Positions 1 to 13,204 of a stretch of 64,000 nucleotides of DNA are shown here, piece by piece. This DNA comes from Mortierella sp. BCC40632 (Eukaryota; Mortierellomycota; Mortierellomycetes; Mortierellales; Mortierellaceae), in assembly GCA_011634665.1 (NCBI GenBank), contig WAEK01000001.1:2230001-2294000 (forward strand), read 5' to 3'. Both the position numbers and the translations under genes were made by a program. The stretch's first letter is position 1. Every line of letters starts with the position of its first letter. The notes under the pieces are model-generated. The model saw only the letters and a list, made by a program, of their open reading frames with translations, was not told the DNA's origin and made no database searches.

Positions 1-44
1 GCAGCAGCTCTGTGTATAATGTGCGTGAGAGAGTGTGCGTGAGA

Positions 45-134
<90 letters not shown>

Positions 135-688
135 AAGAGAGAGAGAGGTATGCCACGCCAAGAAACTCGCTCTCAGGACACTCTGACAGGGCATCCTCAC
201 TTCATGAACACATCCATTCCTCCTCCTCCTCCTCCCTCAGATGGAAAGTCCCCACGCCTGGCTTATTCTATCTTCCTCATCCACTCGGTTTCCTTTCTTC
301 ATTCTCTCCACTCTCTGCATCGATCGTCCTCTTTCATTTTTCTTTTTTTTGTCTGCCCATCTGCACTTACATTAATCTCGCTCTTCTCTCTCGTTCTTCT
401 CTCCTGCTCTTCTCTCTCGTTCTTCTCTCTCGCTCTTCTCTCTTCTCTCTTCTCTCTTCTCTCTCTCTCTCTTTCTCTCTTCTCTCTTCTCTCTTCTATT
501 CTTCTCTCTTCTCTCTTTTTCTTCTCTCTTCTCTCTTCTCTCTTCTCTCTTCTCTCTCTCATTCTTTGCTCCTCGCTCTCAAACCCGCCGCTCGCTCTGC
601 TCTACTGCTCCATCTACCTCGACGACATTTCACTTTGCTCAACATCCTAGGGGCCGAAGGTCTCCTCTAGCCTTCGCCAGTCCTCCTC
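1..688. repeat. GA and TCTTC microsatellite leader upstream of the TMEM170-like gene
   Basis: A near-perfect (GA)n run lies at 51-130. A long pyrimidine-rich block of CTCTT/TTCTC units lies at about 376-560. No credible coding segment is visible: the ORFs crossing it translate to Arg-Glu or Ser-Leu-Phe low complexity. It probably holds the promoter and 5' leader of the gene starting at 689. Confidence 0.8.
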
Positions 689-808
689 ATGGCCCAGAGC
701 GGATTCCTACCCCCTTCAGACTACACCACCCCTGCTTGGCCATCGCTTTACTGGCCGATAACTGATCCCATCGGCCATGGTGTCTTCATGTACTATCCGC
801 GAGGTAAG

Positions 809-850
<42 letters not shown>

Positions 851-1747
851 CTATCTTTCCCTACATTTTGGCCCCGTCCGTCTGTCTCCCCTTTGGAAAG
901 GAAAAAAAGCTGCATAGCTCGAAATGTATCTGACTGAACCCTTTTTATCTTGGCATGGGCTGTTCACCTCACCCCTCCCCCCCCCTCTCTCTCTCTCTCC
1001 TTTCCCCCACCACTTTCTACCAATAGACATCTGGCGGTTCACGACGTTTTGGACTCTGATCTTTATCGTCTCTATTTACACCGTTGCAGGTCTCTGGGCA
1101 TGTCTAGTCTTTGGAAGGCGACACTACAAATGGGCTATTCTTCTACCTCTCCTCTTTATGGTTACTGGAGCCTTTATCGCCTTTCTCAGTGGAAGTCTTG
1201 TTGGTAAGTGGGTTATCTCTCTCTCTCTGTCTCTCTCACTTTGCCTCTCTTTTTCATTCTTGGTGCATGGCCAATTGACGCCATGTGAACGCTCGGACGT
1301 TTTTTTTATTATATTTGTAAAGATATATTTTTGGTTTTCATGTTTGCGGACTAAATTAAACCCTGCCAAAGGATGAATCCCACACACCAAGGGAAAGGAA
1401 TGTCCAATAATATAGCTGCAGCGGCGGCAGCAACAGCAGAAATATCAGCAACAACCACAATTAACAATAACAATAACAATAACAATAACAATAACAATAA
1501 CAACAATAACAGCATCATCATCATCAGACAGAAGCAAGAAACAAGAAGAACTCATCTAACAAAAAAATCAACAACTTTCAATTGCCTTGCTTCTGTGTGT
1601 GTGTGTGTGTGCATAGGCCTGGCGATTGCAGCCATCTATAATGCAGGAGCATATCGAATGTCGACATGGGTACCTTTTCTATGGGGCCTGATCCAAGCAT
1701 TAGTCGTTATCATGGGCTCTTACTCAACCGTGACAACCATCCTATAA
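689..1747 (+). CDS. TMEM170-like small multi-spanning membrane protein
   Basis: Proposed exons are 689-803, 1027-1203 and 1617-1747, giving about 140 residues. Both introns begin GTAAGT and end TAG/AG, and the phases match. The protein has a short polar N-terminus, then three hydrophobic segments (roughly residues 44-68, 72-102 and 112-138). The order of motifs, W-(x)n-F-W near the first helix, a basic RRHYKW loop, a Gly-rich second helix running into AIAAIY, then a third helix, resembles the TMEM170 family. Animal members of that family act in ER and nuclear-envelope shape; a like role here is inference. Intron 1 holds a CT microsatellite and intron 2 an AAC/AATAAC repeat that would encode Asn if read through. 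The ATG at 689 follows a CT-rich leader and fits the family's length. Confidence 0.72.
1462..1510 (+). repeat. AATAAC/AAC tandem repeat inside intron 2 of the TMEM170-like gene
   Basis: About eight AATAAC-like units form a tract that is open in one frame as poly-Asn. It lies between a clear donor (after 1203) and a clear acceptor (before 1617), so it is taken as intronic. Confidence 0.8.
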
Positions 1748-1999
1748 TGCTCGGTTTATTTTTATTTTCTTTATTGCTTCTCCGTCTTCATATGGGAATT
1801 CATGTCAAGTTCCATTTGATCCGCATTGTTCCCATTCAAGCTTTTGCTTTTGCTTTTGCTTTTGCCTTTGCCTTCCCCCCCCCCCCCTCCTATTGTAATC
1901 CTGGGGAGAAAAAAAAAAAAAAAGCCAGGAGCCCCGTATTCTCGATGTACAATAGTAGGCGCCATTTGTAACGACCTTTTTTTTTTTTTTTTTTTTTTA

Positions 2000-2035
<36 letters not shown>

Positions 2036-2274
2036 CTCTTGAAAAGAGTCGATATCAACTCTTTTTCCTCCCTTGTCGTTCTTAATAGACTAGATTCTTA
2101 ATTCCTCTAATGCTATGGACTCTTTTTGAGGCCCCCAATCTAAAGATAAAGATAAAAAAAAAAAAAAAAAAAAATCTCCATTTTTCTTCTGCAGAAGAGG
2201 TGTGGGTATTTAGGAACTAAAGTAGAAGAAGGTAGATGAATACACTCCTCTCTTCTCGCCTCAACCTCTCAGCT
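1748..2274. other. Convergent intergenic spacer with poly(T)/poly(A) tracts
   Basis: This is the space between the 3' ends of the TMEM170-like gene (+) and the esterase gene (-). It contains TTTTGC hexamer repeats at about 1840-1873, two poly(T) runs at about 1978-2031 and a poly(A) run at about 2154-2174. No gene is seen. Confidence 0.7.
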
Positions 2275-2547
2275 CTAGACTGACTTGACTCGATTGTCAC
2301 AAATCAAAAGATCCTGCTCTAGGTTAGCCTTGTCCACATGTCCCCACCAAGGTGCATGCATCGGCATCACCTCTGGGTCCCATTCCGGAAATTTCTCGCG
2401 GATGATATTCATGATCTGCCTGAAGATAAGCTAAAATAATAATAAAATAAAATAATAAAAAGGAACCCGCCATCATTCATATTCACATTATTTCGTTAGT
2501 CTGACTTTCTTTTTACAAGAAAAGTAAACATCCCAGGGAGAAAAAAA

Positions 2548-2586
<39 letters not shown>

Positions 2587-3684
2587 ATGACACAACGTAC
2601 AGTGTTTCCTTCGACAGCAAGGTGAAGACCATCTACAAAATATTTCTCCAAGGTCTGTCGTCCTTGTTCGATTTCCGTGTTCATCAATTCCCAAGTCGGG
2701 ATCACATGGACTTGTCTCCAATATTTCCCTTTTTCCAAGGTTGGGTCGACCACCTTTTGATGTTCTTCATTCTTGGCCTCGTACTCACGACCAACTTGAA
2801 CACAGCGCTCCGAATACTTTCGAGTCACACCTGCTTCTCGATCCATCGGGATCCCTTGCTCAGCTCGTCGTCTGGCCCATCTAGCCTCATTGATCATGGG
2901 TGGACTGATCAAAATGATTTTGGTCTCTGGTGAGTACGTTGGAGAGGCAGGAGAATGAACAGCGTCGATCAACGTCCGCAAGTTGGACTCGTACTGGTCC
3001 AAATTAACATGCTGGCCCGCTCCGGGCAGACAAGCATCGTTGGCACCAATAAAGATGGTCAAGAACTGGATTTTAGGAAGTCGAGTTCGTTCTGTGGTTG
3101 GCTCCGTTGTGGACGATAGTCCCTGCTGAGGATGACAAGGGAGGAATTGAGGGAGGAGATGGATACCAAATGTAGTTGTGTATCCTACAGAAAGATAGAG
3201 AGAGAGAGGAAAAGGCATTAGTGAGTACGGCTGCTCGTCCTTGTTTGGTTAGCATAGTAATAATAAGGACAGAATGTTGGCGGCCTCTCACGAAACAGTG
3301 TGTGTCTCTTTTTTTTTTTTTTTTGGTTGTTGTTGTTGTCTAAACAACACTAGGAGAATAAAGTAGCCTACCCGAGAAACCTCGGTTGACAATATCAAGT
3401 CGCCGTTGGTAGAGATGAGCTAACTGAGCTCCAAATCCCTTTTCAAAGACATTATTGAACGAGTACTAGATGGAAAAAAAAAAAAAAAAAAAAAAAAAAA
3501 GGACGCAAGTACATCTTGCCAAGTTAAAAACGAGTTTTTCCTGATGCTCATCTCTCATTTGGTCTTCTCGGGGGTAGGGGGAGGGAGGGGATTCCATTTC
3601 ACACCACCACGAAACATTCCATTTTACCTGGGTGATAGAGTCTCCAAAGAGAACGAATGAATCGAATGCCGTCTGATGAGCCAT
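2275..3684 (-). CDS. IAH1: Isoamyl acetate-hydrolysing esterase-like GDSL lipase (IAH1 family)
   Basis: Four exons on the minus strand: 3684-3628, 3465-3372, 3184-2601 and 2415-2275, giving 291 residues. The SGNH/GDSL hydrolase blocks are visible: block I FGDSIT near residues 13-18 (nucleophile Ser16), block II around NRGFSGY (about 48-52), block III GANDAC near 97-102, and block V VDGLHL near 234-238 with the catalytic Asp and His. The order and length match yeast IAH1, which hydrolyses short-chain acetate esters. The last exon needs the acceptor GGCAG (exon from 2415); an AG six bases upstream would shift the frame. Intron 3 carries long sense-strand poly(T). The C-terminus beyond block V is typical for the group. 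Substrate is inferred from family only. Confidence 0.86.
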
Positions 3685-4394
3685 CTTTGTCCTAGAAAAA
3701 AAAAAAGTGGTGATGGTGGTGAGTTTGGAACAAAAAAAAAAAAAAAAAAGTCGTTGTCCTCTGTAGGGTACTTATGCTAGTCACGCCCCGCGCTCCAACG
3801 GCAAAAGCAAGTTTTCCGTTCTTTTTTATCAAATAATGAGTTTGCTCCGCCAACCTTAGAACAGCCCTAGTCATCCAATAACACGTTCTGGGTACAGTCC
3901 AGACCTTGCTGCGCCCTCTCTTTTTGCCTTGTGTCATTGGGTCAAGAGAAAAGGAAAAGAAAACAAGCAAACCATCCGATATTCTTTTTTTTTTTTTTTT
4001 TTTTTTTCAGTCTTTTTTTTCTGACTCTTACTCGGCTTGTTATTTGATGATAAGACCCTTTTTTGTTTGGCATCTGGTCGCACAAAACCCTTTTTTTTTA
4101 AGGAGAAAGTAAAAGTCCCGACCATTTTTTTCTCTTTGTTCCACCCCCACTTTTTATTTCAGGGGAAAAAAATTTTTATTTAAAAAAAAAAAAAAAAAGA
4201 AAAAAAAAAAAAATTAAATTTTGGGTTTTTAAAATACATTTCTGGGATTTGAATGAATTTTTTTTTTTTTTATTCTTCCTCTTTCTCAATTCAATCTCTT
4301 GTTCTGTTCGTGTGGAAAGATCACGGATTCAGATTTTTTTCTTTTCCTCGATATGTTCTCTTGGATATCGGGTCCCCCATAAAAAAAAAAAAAA

Positions 4395-4434
<40 letters not shown>

Positions 4435-4838
4435 GAAAGAAAAAAGGACGTGTCGGCAATGGTTTGGGCAAAAAATGGGACATTGGCAAGGGACATCAGC
4501 ATGGGACATCAGAGATGAAAAAGAAAAAAAGGGAGGATGAAGATAGAGAACATTAACCGAAAAAAAAAAAAAAAAAAAACTAGTGTGATTTTGACGTTGA
4601 AGCAGAAAAGAGAAAGGATAGAGGAAGACCCTCGATATATAATAAATTATAGAAACAAAGTGGACGAAAAACACAGAGAAAAAGAAAAAAAAAAAAAAAA
4701 AAAAAAAGGTTTGTCTTTTTGTTGGTATTGACTTGTATGAGGTGTTTTTTTTTTCTTACTTTGGATGAGGATATAAAAATCAAAATAATAACAGAACGAC
4801 TCCTTTCTCTTCATCGGTCATCCTCTGCACCACAAAAG
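3685..4838. repeat. AT-rich spacer with homopolymers and a GAAA tandem repeat
   Basis: This lies between the IAH1-like start codon and the 3' end of the Rua1-like gene. It holds several poly(A)/poly(T) runs (for example about 3987-4007, 4182-4213, 4687-4707) and a (GAAA)n tract at 4397-4436. ORFs here are poly-Lys or poly-Phe artefacts. It should contain the IAH1-like promoter and the 3' UTR of the next gene. Confidence 0.7.
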
Positions 4839-7800
4839 TTACTGGGGAGGCTGCACCTGTAGCGATGATGGTGTAAGCTGCTGTTGTGGAGGATGAGGCT
4901 GCGTGATGGACGTGGGCAAAGGCGCCGCCTGCAACTGAGACGATTGCACATCGCTCACCATGGGCAAAGGCTGGCCCGCAGAAAACGAGGATCGATTCGA
5001 AGTCTGTCCTTGCGTCTTGGGCTTGTGATACACATGACATTTGTGTGCATGTCGGTACCAGAGCATCGAGTTTTGGCGCTTATGATTCGAGATGGGGATC
5101 CATTCGTGACATTGATGACACAGTCCCTCGATGTCGTCCTGTTCCATCTGGCGCGTCTGAATAGGGTTCGAGAAGAGCTTGCCCGAGACTGAAGAAATGC
5201 CATGGAAGAACTGCTTGTGATACCTGTAGGAGAAAGGAAGACGAAAAAGACTCGCATTAGTTTCTCTCATTCTTACTCTTATTTTCCCTCTTCTTTCCTC
5301 CTCTTTCCCAAAGCTTTTTTCTACTCACCAAAAGGCACTGTTCTTGAGTTGGAGCCACTTTCCAGGAACACAAGTGTCACAAAAGCCTTCCTTGGCTTGT
5401 CCCGTATTCCGAACCCATTTCGGGGTATACTGGTCGCCCTCATATCGAAGCTTCTGCTTCCTCGCCTTGGGGTCTCCATGGATCTCTCGACCTTCGTAAT
5501 CCTGATTGGGATCTTCTGATGACCCTGCACCTCCTTCTTCCTCTTCACTTATAGTTGCCCCTGCCGTCACCGATGCTCCTGTGGAAGAGGACGAGGCTGC
5601 TGCTGCTGCCGCTGCTGCCGCTGCTGCTGCCACTGCTACATTCGCAGCTTCAGCCTCCAATCCATCGCCCATCGACATGGATCTATTTTTCGCCTTGGCT
5701 TTGCCCGTTGCTTTGGCGGACTTGGCCTTGGCCTTGGCCTTTGTACCTGTGACCTGAGGTGGCAAGCTATAGCTAGGGTCCATCGCATCCTGCGAAATGG
5801 AGTGGCGAAGGGTCGGTCCTTGTTCCATCGACATGGGCATATTCGAAAGATGATAGACATTCGAATCCGAGCCCATCGGTCCTCCCGTCGACATATGCGG
5901 ATGAATTGGTCCATTCAATTGTATATGCATCCCCACCGAGGTAGTGGTTGGCATGGCAGAGCCAATTCCATTCATCTGGATCGTGCTCTGGTAGGCCTGG
6001 ATATGCATAGCCAAGTCTGGCGGTTGCCAATTCTGGATCAACGTACCCTGTTGTGTCGGCGCTGCAGATGTCATCTCAAGACCCGTCGTTGGTGGGTTGA
6101 AGGTTGTCAGGTCCATCAAACTGCCATACATATCGACAGATTTGGTCCGCTTCCGATGATAGGCTTCCTCGGGTATTACGTCTCCCATGCTCGGCCCTCC
6201 TGCTCCTGCTCCTCCTCCTCCCAATCCGAGACCTACCAAACTCCGGTCCACACTGGACTGGACAGGCTCCTGTTTCAAGGCAAAAGGTGAGTGATGAGCT
6301 CCAACCTCATCTCCATTGCTGCCTCCATTTACACCGGGACCCGAACTACCAAGGTGATGACCTGGTTCGTTGCCAGAGGATCCTGAAGAGTGATTGATTG
6401 ATTGACGGATTTGGTCTAATCCTGGGGCCATGTTGGCATCCATCAACGACCGTTTACGCTCACGCACTGGAAGAGGTCCCATCGAGAGCCCCGAGGGGGG
6501 TCGCGCCATGGCATTGGAGCCTGGGGAGGGGGTCATACTCGAGGGCGAATATTGGAATGATCCTGCAGGGCTGCTGATCGTCCTGTTCCTCACCCTCGAA
6601 CCTTTTCCTCCATTGAGACTATGCGGGCCTGAAGGGGAGGCATAGAGTTTATGGTGAAGTGTCTGTGGATGGGGAGGTTGTTGTTGTTGTTGCTGTTGTT
6701 GAAATTGAAATGGATGTTGTTGTTGATGAGGATGAAGTGGTGGCGTCAATGAATGTGGGTTCTTGAGATACTCGATTCCTGGACTTGACATATTCCGGAT
6801 GTGTGGTAGTTGTGAAAGCGACATGGTTTGAGCTCTTAGGTGAAGTCGCTGATGGGGTTGTTGTGGCTGTTGCTGTGGTTGCTGCTGGAATGGATGTAGT
6901 TGCTGTTGCTGTTGCTGTTGTTGTTGCTGTTGTTGTTGCTGGTGCTGCTGGTGCTGCTGGTGTTGTTGTTGTTGTTGCTGTTGTTGTTGCTGTTGTTGTT
7001 GCTGTTGTTGTTGCTGTTGTTGTTGCTGTTGTTGCTGCTGCTGTTGCTGCTGATGTTGTTGTTGTTGCTGTTGTTGCTGTTGCTGCAAAACAATTGGTGC
7101 TGGTGTTGCTGGTGTTGGAGCTGTTGCTGCTGTTGTTGTTGCTGTTGCTGCATCTGCTGTTGTTGTTGTTGCTGTAATTGTTGCTGATATTGTTGCTGGC
7201 TGCGTGGCTGCGACCGGGAAGCCTCGGCAGCGGCCATCGACGTGGGCATGGGCACAGAATTGGACAGAGGGTGCGTATTCGAGGGCGTAAAGTACATGGG
7301 AGCACCCGAAAAGGCAGGCGCCGAGGTCTGAAGCGGGAGACGACTCAGATCCTGGGTTGGGTTAAAGGTATGCACCACTTGGGTCATCGCCTCTCTCTCT
7401 ACACTACTAACACTCGTCTCGAGCAATGTCGGGTCCGTCTTGACCTGGATAGGTGCAATGGTCGGATCCGAAAAGGCAGGCATCGAGAAAGGATGGACAG
7501 GAGTAGACAACATTTCCATCGAGCCTGGCCACAGCGGCTGCAGCATGTTCTCTGTCTCGTTGGGATGTTGGCCAGGAACGACTGATTGGAGCGTGTTGGT
7601 GACATCGTGTGAGGTCTGAGGCGGCTGGGGTTGAGACGGTGGCTGTGGCTGGGATTGCGACGACTGGGAGAGCTGCTGTGAAGGAAGAGGCTGGGCCGCG
7701 TCCTTGAGAGGGGTGGAAGCGGTCGAGACTGGGAGTGGGTCCTGAACCATGGGGTCGGTCGAGGTCGAGGTCGAGGTTGAGGTTTGGCCCATCTCAAAGA

Positions 7801-8455
7801 TAGAGTTCACCTTGATCAAGGTTGCAGCATCGAGCATGACGCTATTACTCCTTGACACCTGTGCACTCTGCACGTCGCCATCCACAGACGTGTTGGCAGG
7901 GCTGGCGTGGGAGGCGGGCATCAGATCGACAAAGCTCATGAGGGCCAGGCCTGTGTCAATGCCGTGGCGGTCATATTCCTCATTCTCGTAACCAAGGCCA
8001 CTTGAGGGTTGACGCGAGTGCATATCGGGCGCGAGTGAAGGGTCGAGTTCATAGGCGCCAAAAGTGTCGGAAGGCGAGTCGTCACCGACGGTCGAAGCAA
8101 GACTGATGATGCTCCCACGGTCCTGGCGTGCACGCAAACGGTCCTCTGTCTTGATTGACAGCAGGTTGTGGAAGGAAGCGCGGTGTGCCAGAGCTGGATT
8201 ATCAAGCCAGAAAGGCCGGTGTGGAGCCATGGGCTGGTGCATGGCCAGGGTCGATTCAACAACAGCACTGGCAAGAGAGACTGGAGTGGGGAGGGGGGCG
8301 GTCTGGAAAGGGTGAACAGAGTCCATGGAGAGGGGCATGGCAATAGGTAGCTGGGGTAAGGAGCCAGTGGGCACGTCGGTGTGCGGCTGTCCGTGAGGTG
8401 GCTGCTGGTGGAGCTGCCGATGGTCCAATGGCTGCTGGGGAGGCACCATCATCAT
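4839..8455 (-). CDS. Large Q-rich transcriptional regulator with Rua1-type C-terminal domain
   Basis: The C-terminal exon is 5223-4839. The upstream exon ends at 5329 with a GTGAGT donor, and the join restores Trp in NSAFWYHKQFF. Around the join is the Rua1_C/DUF4451 type domain: RYEGDQYTPKW, FCDTC, a W-Y-H-x3-FFHGIS stretch, LCHQC, then WYRHAHKCH, a Cys/His set suited to zinc binding. In Ustilago, Rua1 activates glycolipid (ustilagic acid) genes; the target here is unknown. The N-terminal half is Pro/Gln/Ser-rich with an extended CAG/CAA polyglutamine block (about 7190-6900), a basic AKAKAK stretch and poly-Ala. The frame changes inside the polyQ block near 7083-7100, with no good intron to explain it. 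The start is set at the Met-Met-Met at 8455-8447; a more upstream start would translate CT repeat. Total about 1,170 residues if joined across the break. Confidence 0.68.
6655..7195 (-). repeat. CAG/CAA polyglutamine tract in the Rua1-like gene
   Basis: Dense CAG/CAA repeats, densest at 6900-7190, encode Gln runs broken by His, Leu and Met. The antisense strand reads as poly-Leu/Val, which explains several spurious ORFs. CAA and CAG are mixed, which usually slows repeat expansion, yet the frame change at about 7083-7100 lies inside the block. Confidence 0.9.
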
Positions 8456-8585
8456 GTCCTGCGGCAGGTCGGTGAAGAAAGTGGGAGGTGAGACTGGGTC
8501 GGCTCCACGGTGGAGGAGCGATGAGTGGGTAAGTCCGTTACTTGCACCGATGGCTTGCTGAAGTGGGCGGTCTATTATCGACAAT

Positions 8586-8616
<31 letters not shown>

Positions 8617-8753
8617 AAGAGATGGAAGGGACAAGAGCGAAGAGAGAGCGGCAAGGATGGTCAGAATAATGTGGGACACAGAAGTGTTTTGTGCGTCCAC
8701 GGACAGGAATTAAGGTTGTAAAAGGGTTTGCTCGTCGGTCTGACGGTGTTTGC

Positions 8754-8801
<48 letters not shown>

Positions 8802-9583
8802 GGCTGGGTCAAAAGTAGAGACTCGAGGGATGTATGTCAAAGGACAATAGGACAATAGGACAATAGGGGGCAAGAACAGAAAGAGTAAGAAGAGTAAAAG
8901 AAGAAAGTGCAAAAGGAAGAAAGAGGCGCAAGGGCAAGCGATTGGAAGCGAAAAAAGAGACCGAGTCGAGGGCTATCGAGACAGGGAGCAACATCGCAAA
9001 AAAAAAAAAAAAAAAAAAAAAAATCGAATAGGAAAAAAAAAAAAGCAGAGAAAGGGGAGAACGACAAGGACCAGACAGGCCACCCGCGAGGAGTGAGTGA
9101 ATTAGTGGTGAGACAGGGCCTACGGCCCAATCAACCCAACCGCTGCTTTATCGGCCGAAAGAGAGAGAGAGAGAGACAAAGAGAAAGAGAGAGAAGGGAG
9201 AAGAGAAGAAAAGGAAAAAAGACAAAGACAAAGACAAAGACAAAGAAAAAAAAAAAAAAAAAAGAGGAGGAGTAATGAAGGACGATCGACATTGAAGAGG
9301 AGGGAAAGAGAGAAAAGTGATCGATGATAAAGCTCTTGGGGATTAATGGCCACGGTTGTCTGCGTTGCTCAGCGCGCAGAGCGAGCGTGCGTGAATATGT
9401 TCTGTAAAAGATGTGCAGGTGGCAGGGTAAGAAGCGCAGGGCAAGGCAGAAAGAAAAAGAAGAAAAAGATAAAAAAAAAAGCAAGCAAGCAAGCAATTGA
9501 ACGCGTTCGTCTCCGATTGCACAAGGTAACCACCACGAGGACCAACAAAGACCAGCAGGGGCCAGTCAGGACCCAGCAGGGGC

Positions 9584-9614
<31 letters not shown>

Positions 9615-11455
9615 GGACAAAGAAAGGAACGAAAGAAAAAGAATAATAACAGGTCAATGGAGCGCCGTCTCCTGTTGTCATGATGCATCTCTTGCTCCCG
9701 CTCTCACTCTTTCCCCCTGCGCCAGCGGGCCGATTGGTATGGGAAGCAAAAGGCGTGGGTGGGCGGAGGAGGCGGGGCTTTGTGTGCGTGTGTGTGCCGA
9801 TGTGTGTGCGTGTGAGAATTCAAGCCATCGGCCCACCTGAGAGATGAGGTTCTCCTGAGTGGGTAGCAAAGGGGAAGAGGAAGAGAAAGAGAAAGAGAGA
9901 ATAGCCCAAGCATGGAGCAGATATCAGACAGGACCGTAGAACAGGACCATCGGCCGCCTTGCATGGTTCCCAGGCCAGGACACAGACAACGCTCAGCATG
10001 CGGCCTTGCACAGGGAGAAGAAGCAGACAAAGCAAGGCAAGGATAAAAGTGACAAAAAAAAAAAAGCGAGAGCGAACAGAGAGAGAAAGAGGATAGGTCT
10101 GGGTCTGTTGGAGCGACAGTGGTCCGATGGGCAAGAGCAAGAAGAGATATAAAAAAAGCTGTGTGTGTGTATGTGTGTGTGTGTTTGGTGTCTTGAAGAA
10201 ACCCTTTAGCCATTGAAGGTACCAATGCTCCTCTGGTCTTCCTTCCAGGGTCGTGTCACGCCCATTGGAACAGACACACAAAGGGTCCAGCAGTTGTATC
10301 CGAGCAGGCAACGGAGTCTACACGTACATCCACGCACACTCACACACACTCACACGAATAGAAGGGAGAGTGAAGAGGGTGGGAGAAAAAGAAAAAAGAG
10401 GAAAAGAGAAGGAGCAGACGAGGAGGAGAGCACAAACTGTAAAGCAGCCGAGGAGTGGGGAAGTCGAGGAAGCGAAGGAAGGGAAGAAGAAGAAAAGGAC
10501 CAGTGTCGACACTGCCTTATCATTCTAAAGTTGCGAGGTCTGTGTGCAGGACAGGACAGGACAGGGCAGGACAGGGCAGAGAAGACCATGGGGAAGGGAA
10601 GGTGACGGGGGGGAGGAAGGTGACGGCATGGCCAAAGCATGGACCATGAGCACGGCACCTGTGCGCAATCCCGCAGAGATCCCCTGAACAGGTTGGGTCG
10701 GAGGATTGCATCAGCCATACGGTTCATCGGCAGTGCTCCTGATGACGAGCAACAGAATCAGAGACAGAGAAGTAGGGGAGAGAGGGAGGGGAGAGACAAG
10801 GTAGAAGGAAAATGAATAGACTGGTGTGTGTGAGAGAGAAAGTGAGAGAGTGAGAGAGTACGAGAGAGAAGGAGAGTGCGTACGAGTGTAAACGTGCTAT
10901 GCTGTGTAAGCAAGTGTATGTAAGAGAGAGAGAGAGAGGAAGAAAAAGAGAGAGAGAGAGAGAGAGAAAGAAAGAAAAAGGAGAGAAAGAAAGAAAGAAA
11001 GAAAAGATAGAAAAAGATAAAGAAGAGACGCAGTCTGCTGGAGTAAGATGGACCGTTCAACTCCTTTCCGTCGGGGCGCGGGTGGGAGAAAACCTACGGC
11101 AAGTAACAAGGGGAGAAGAGAAAGAGAAGAGAAAAGGAAGAGAGAAGAGAAGAGAAGAGAGAGAGAGAAAGAGAGAGAGAGAGAAAGAGAGAAGAGAGAG
11201 AGGGAAGAGAGAGAGGGAAAAAGACAACGACTGGTGCAGCTCAGAAAGGAGACACAGGCAGCAGCAGGGTGAGGTGAGGTGAGCGTATATGTGATCACCC
11301 ATGCACAGATGAAGTCGAACCCCCGATGAAGATGATCGAGCAAGACTCTCCTGCAGATGCAATGCGATCTAGTACCCGCTCACTCCAATACACACGCCTT
11401 CAACACACGGTCAAGGGAGGGGGACTTTCTCTCCCTCTCTCTCTCTCTCTCCCTC

Positions 11456-11493
<38 letters not shown>

Positions 11494-11572
11494 TCTCTCT
11501 CAAACACTATTCGAGTCGAATTCTCTACTTTGTTACTCGCTCCGCTCACACATACCGCACAGCGCTCAGACA

Positions 11573-11610
<38 letters not shown>

Positions 11611-12196
11611 GGGCTGGAGCGGGGACTTTGGGGCCAAGAAGGGATAGAGAAAGATACACAGAAGAGGAGAAAAGGGCGGGGATAGAGTGAAAGAAAGAGA
11701 AAGAGAAAGAGAAAGAGGAGAAAGAGTAAGGTTTACAGGATCACTGCAGACGAGCTGCGTTTGCTTGCAAGTGGGCGCCTGGGAAAGAGTAGAGCAGAGG
11801 AAGAGAGAGAAAGTGAAGAGGATATGGGATGTCTGTGTTTGTAGGTAGAGTGAAATAGAGGTGGGTTGGTGGTGTGGGTAAAGTGGTGTGTGTAGCCGAG
11901 GAGAGAAGAGAGTGAAAGAAAATGGCAAGGAGCCAGGTTGGGTTGGGAGGAGAGGAGGGCTGAAGGAGAGGAGAGGAGGCCGAGAGGCGGACAAGGGGCA
12001 CTGAGATGACGAGATGAAGAGAGTAGAATAGGGAGTGTGTGTTTGTGTGTGTCGAGAGCGAGAGGGAGAGAGTGAGAGTGAGAGAAAGAGAGTGAGAGTG
12101 GTGTGGAGTGTGGATGTGGGCGAGAGACGAGAAAAGAAGAAAGAAAGAGGAAGAAAGAGGAAGTGGGAAGAGAGAAGAGAGAAGAGAGAAGAGAGA

Positions 12197-12242
<46 letters not shown>

Positions 12243-12337
12243 GAGGAGAAAGGAAAATGGACAAAAGAGAAGCGAGCGAGAGAGAGAGGAGAATGTGCGT
12301 GCGGGCCACCCGGCGAAAGTGGCCGCAGCGGCTATAA

Positions 12338-12368
<31 letters not shown>

Positions 12369-13167
12369 CTGTCTGTCTCTGTCTCTCTCTCCCGATAGCT
12401 CACTCTCTTCGGCAGCCCTTTGCCCCCACCGCCCCTTCTCCGCCAGGCAACAGGGGAAAGAAAGGAGTCCGACTAAGAGAGACAACAGGGCGCAAGGGTG
12501 TCTGGACAAAAGAGGACGACTCTGGATGGAGCTACGGTTGGGCTGGACACTGGGCTGGGCATTTGGGCTGGACATTGGGGTGGGCGACTCGACTGGTTGG
12601 TCCACTAGACGAGAGGAGTGGCCACACCCGCGCGGCCGTTGGTCGTGTCCAGCAGTCTTTCTTCTCACTTTTTTTTTACTCCCTCACTCTTCCCTTCTCC
12701 CCATCCCTCAGCTGTGGTTGGTCACTCTGGACACATCTGCGTTTGGGCTGGTTCGGTTCCTGTCTGCTCGTTCCTCGTCTTCTTTGAAGCCTCCGCCCGT
12801 CCTGACCCCGTCTCTCGTCCATTCGACTCTACCCAGCCAGTTGTCAGGCCGAGAAAAAGTAAAAGATACATCAATGGGTCCAACGGAGGGGGTAAAAAAG
12901 AGCAGACAGGGGCTGGCCTGGTGGGGCTCGACGCATGCCTGTGGCCGTGTAAAGAAAAGAGGAAGAAAAAAGAAGGGGGAGAGGAAGGGGAAAAACAAGA
13001 GGAAAGAGAAAGAAGAAGAGGAGAAGAACGGGTGGATCGCGCCAGGACCGGCATACTCGACACCCCGTCTACAGCATGTCCCGCGCTGCGGGTCAAAAGA
13101 AGCGCCGAGTGCACGGCTGCAGCGCCCAGCAGCAGCACAGTTCAGTCCTACAACACCAGGAGGACGG

Positions 13168-13204
<37 letters not shown>

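Noticed and set aside
6785..7187. Plus-strand poly-Leu and poly-Val ORFs
   Set aside because: Antisense of the CAG/CAA polyglutamine tract.
11566..12668. Minus-strand ORFs of 247 and 311 codons
   Set aside because: Ser/Leu-rich readings of GA microsatellites in two overlapping frames, which argues against either.
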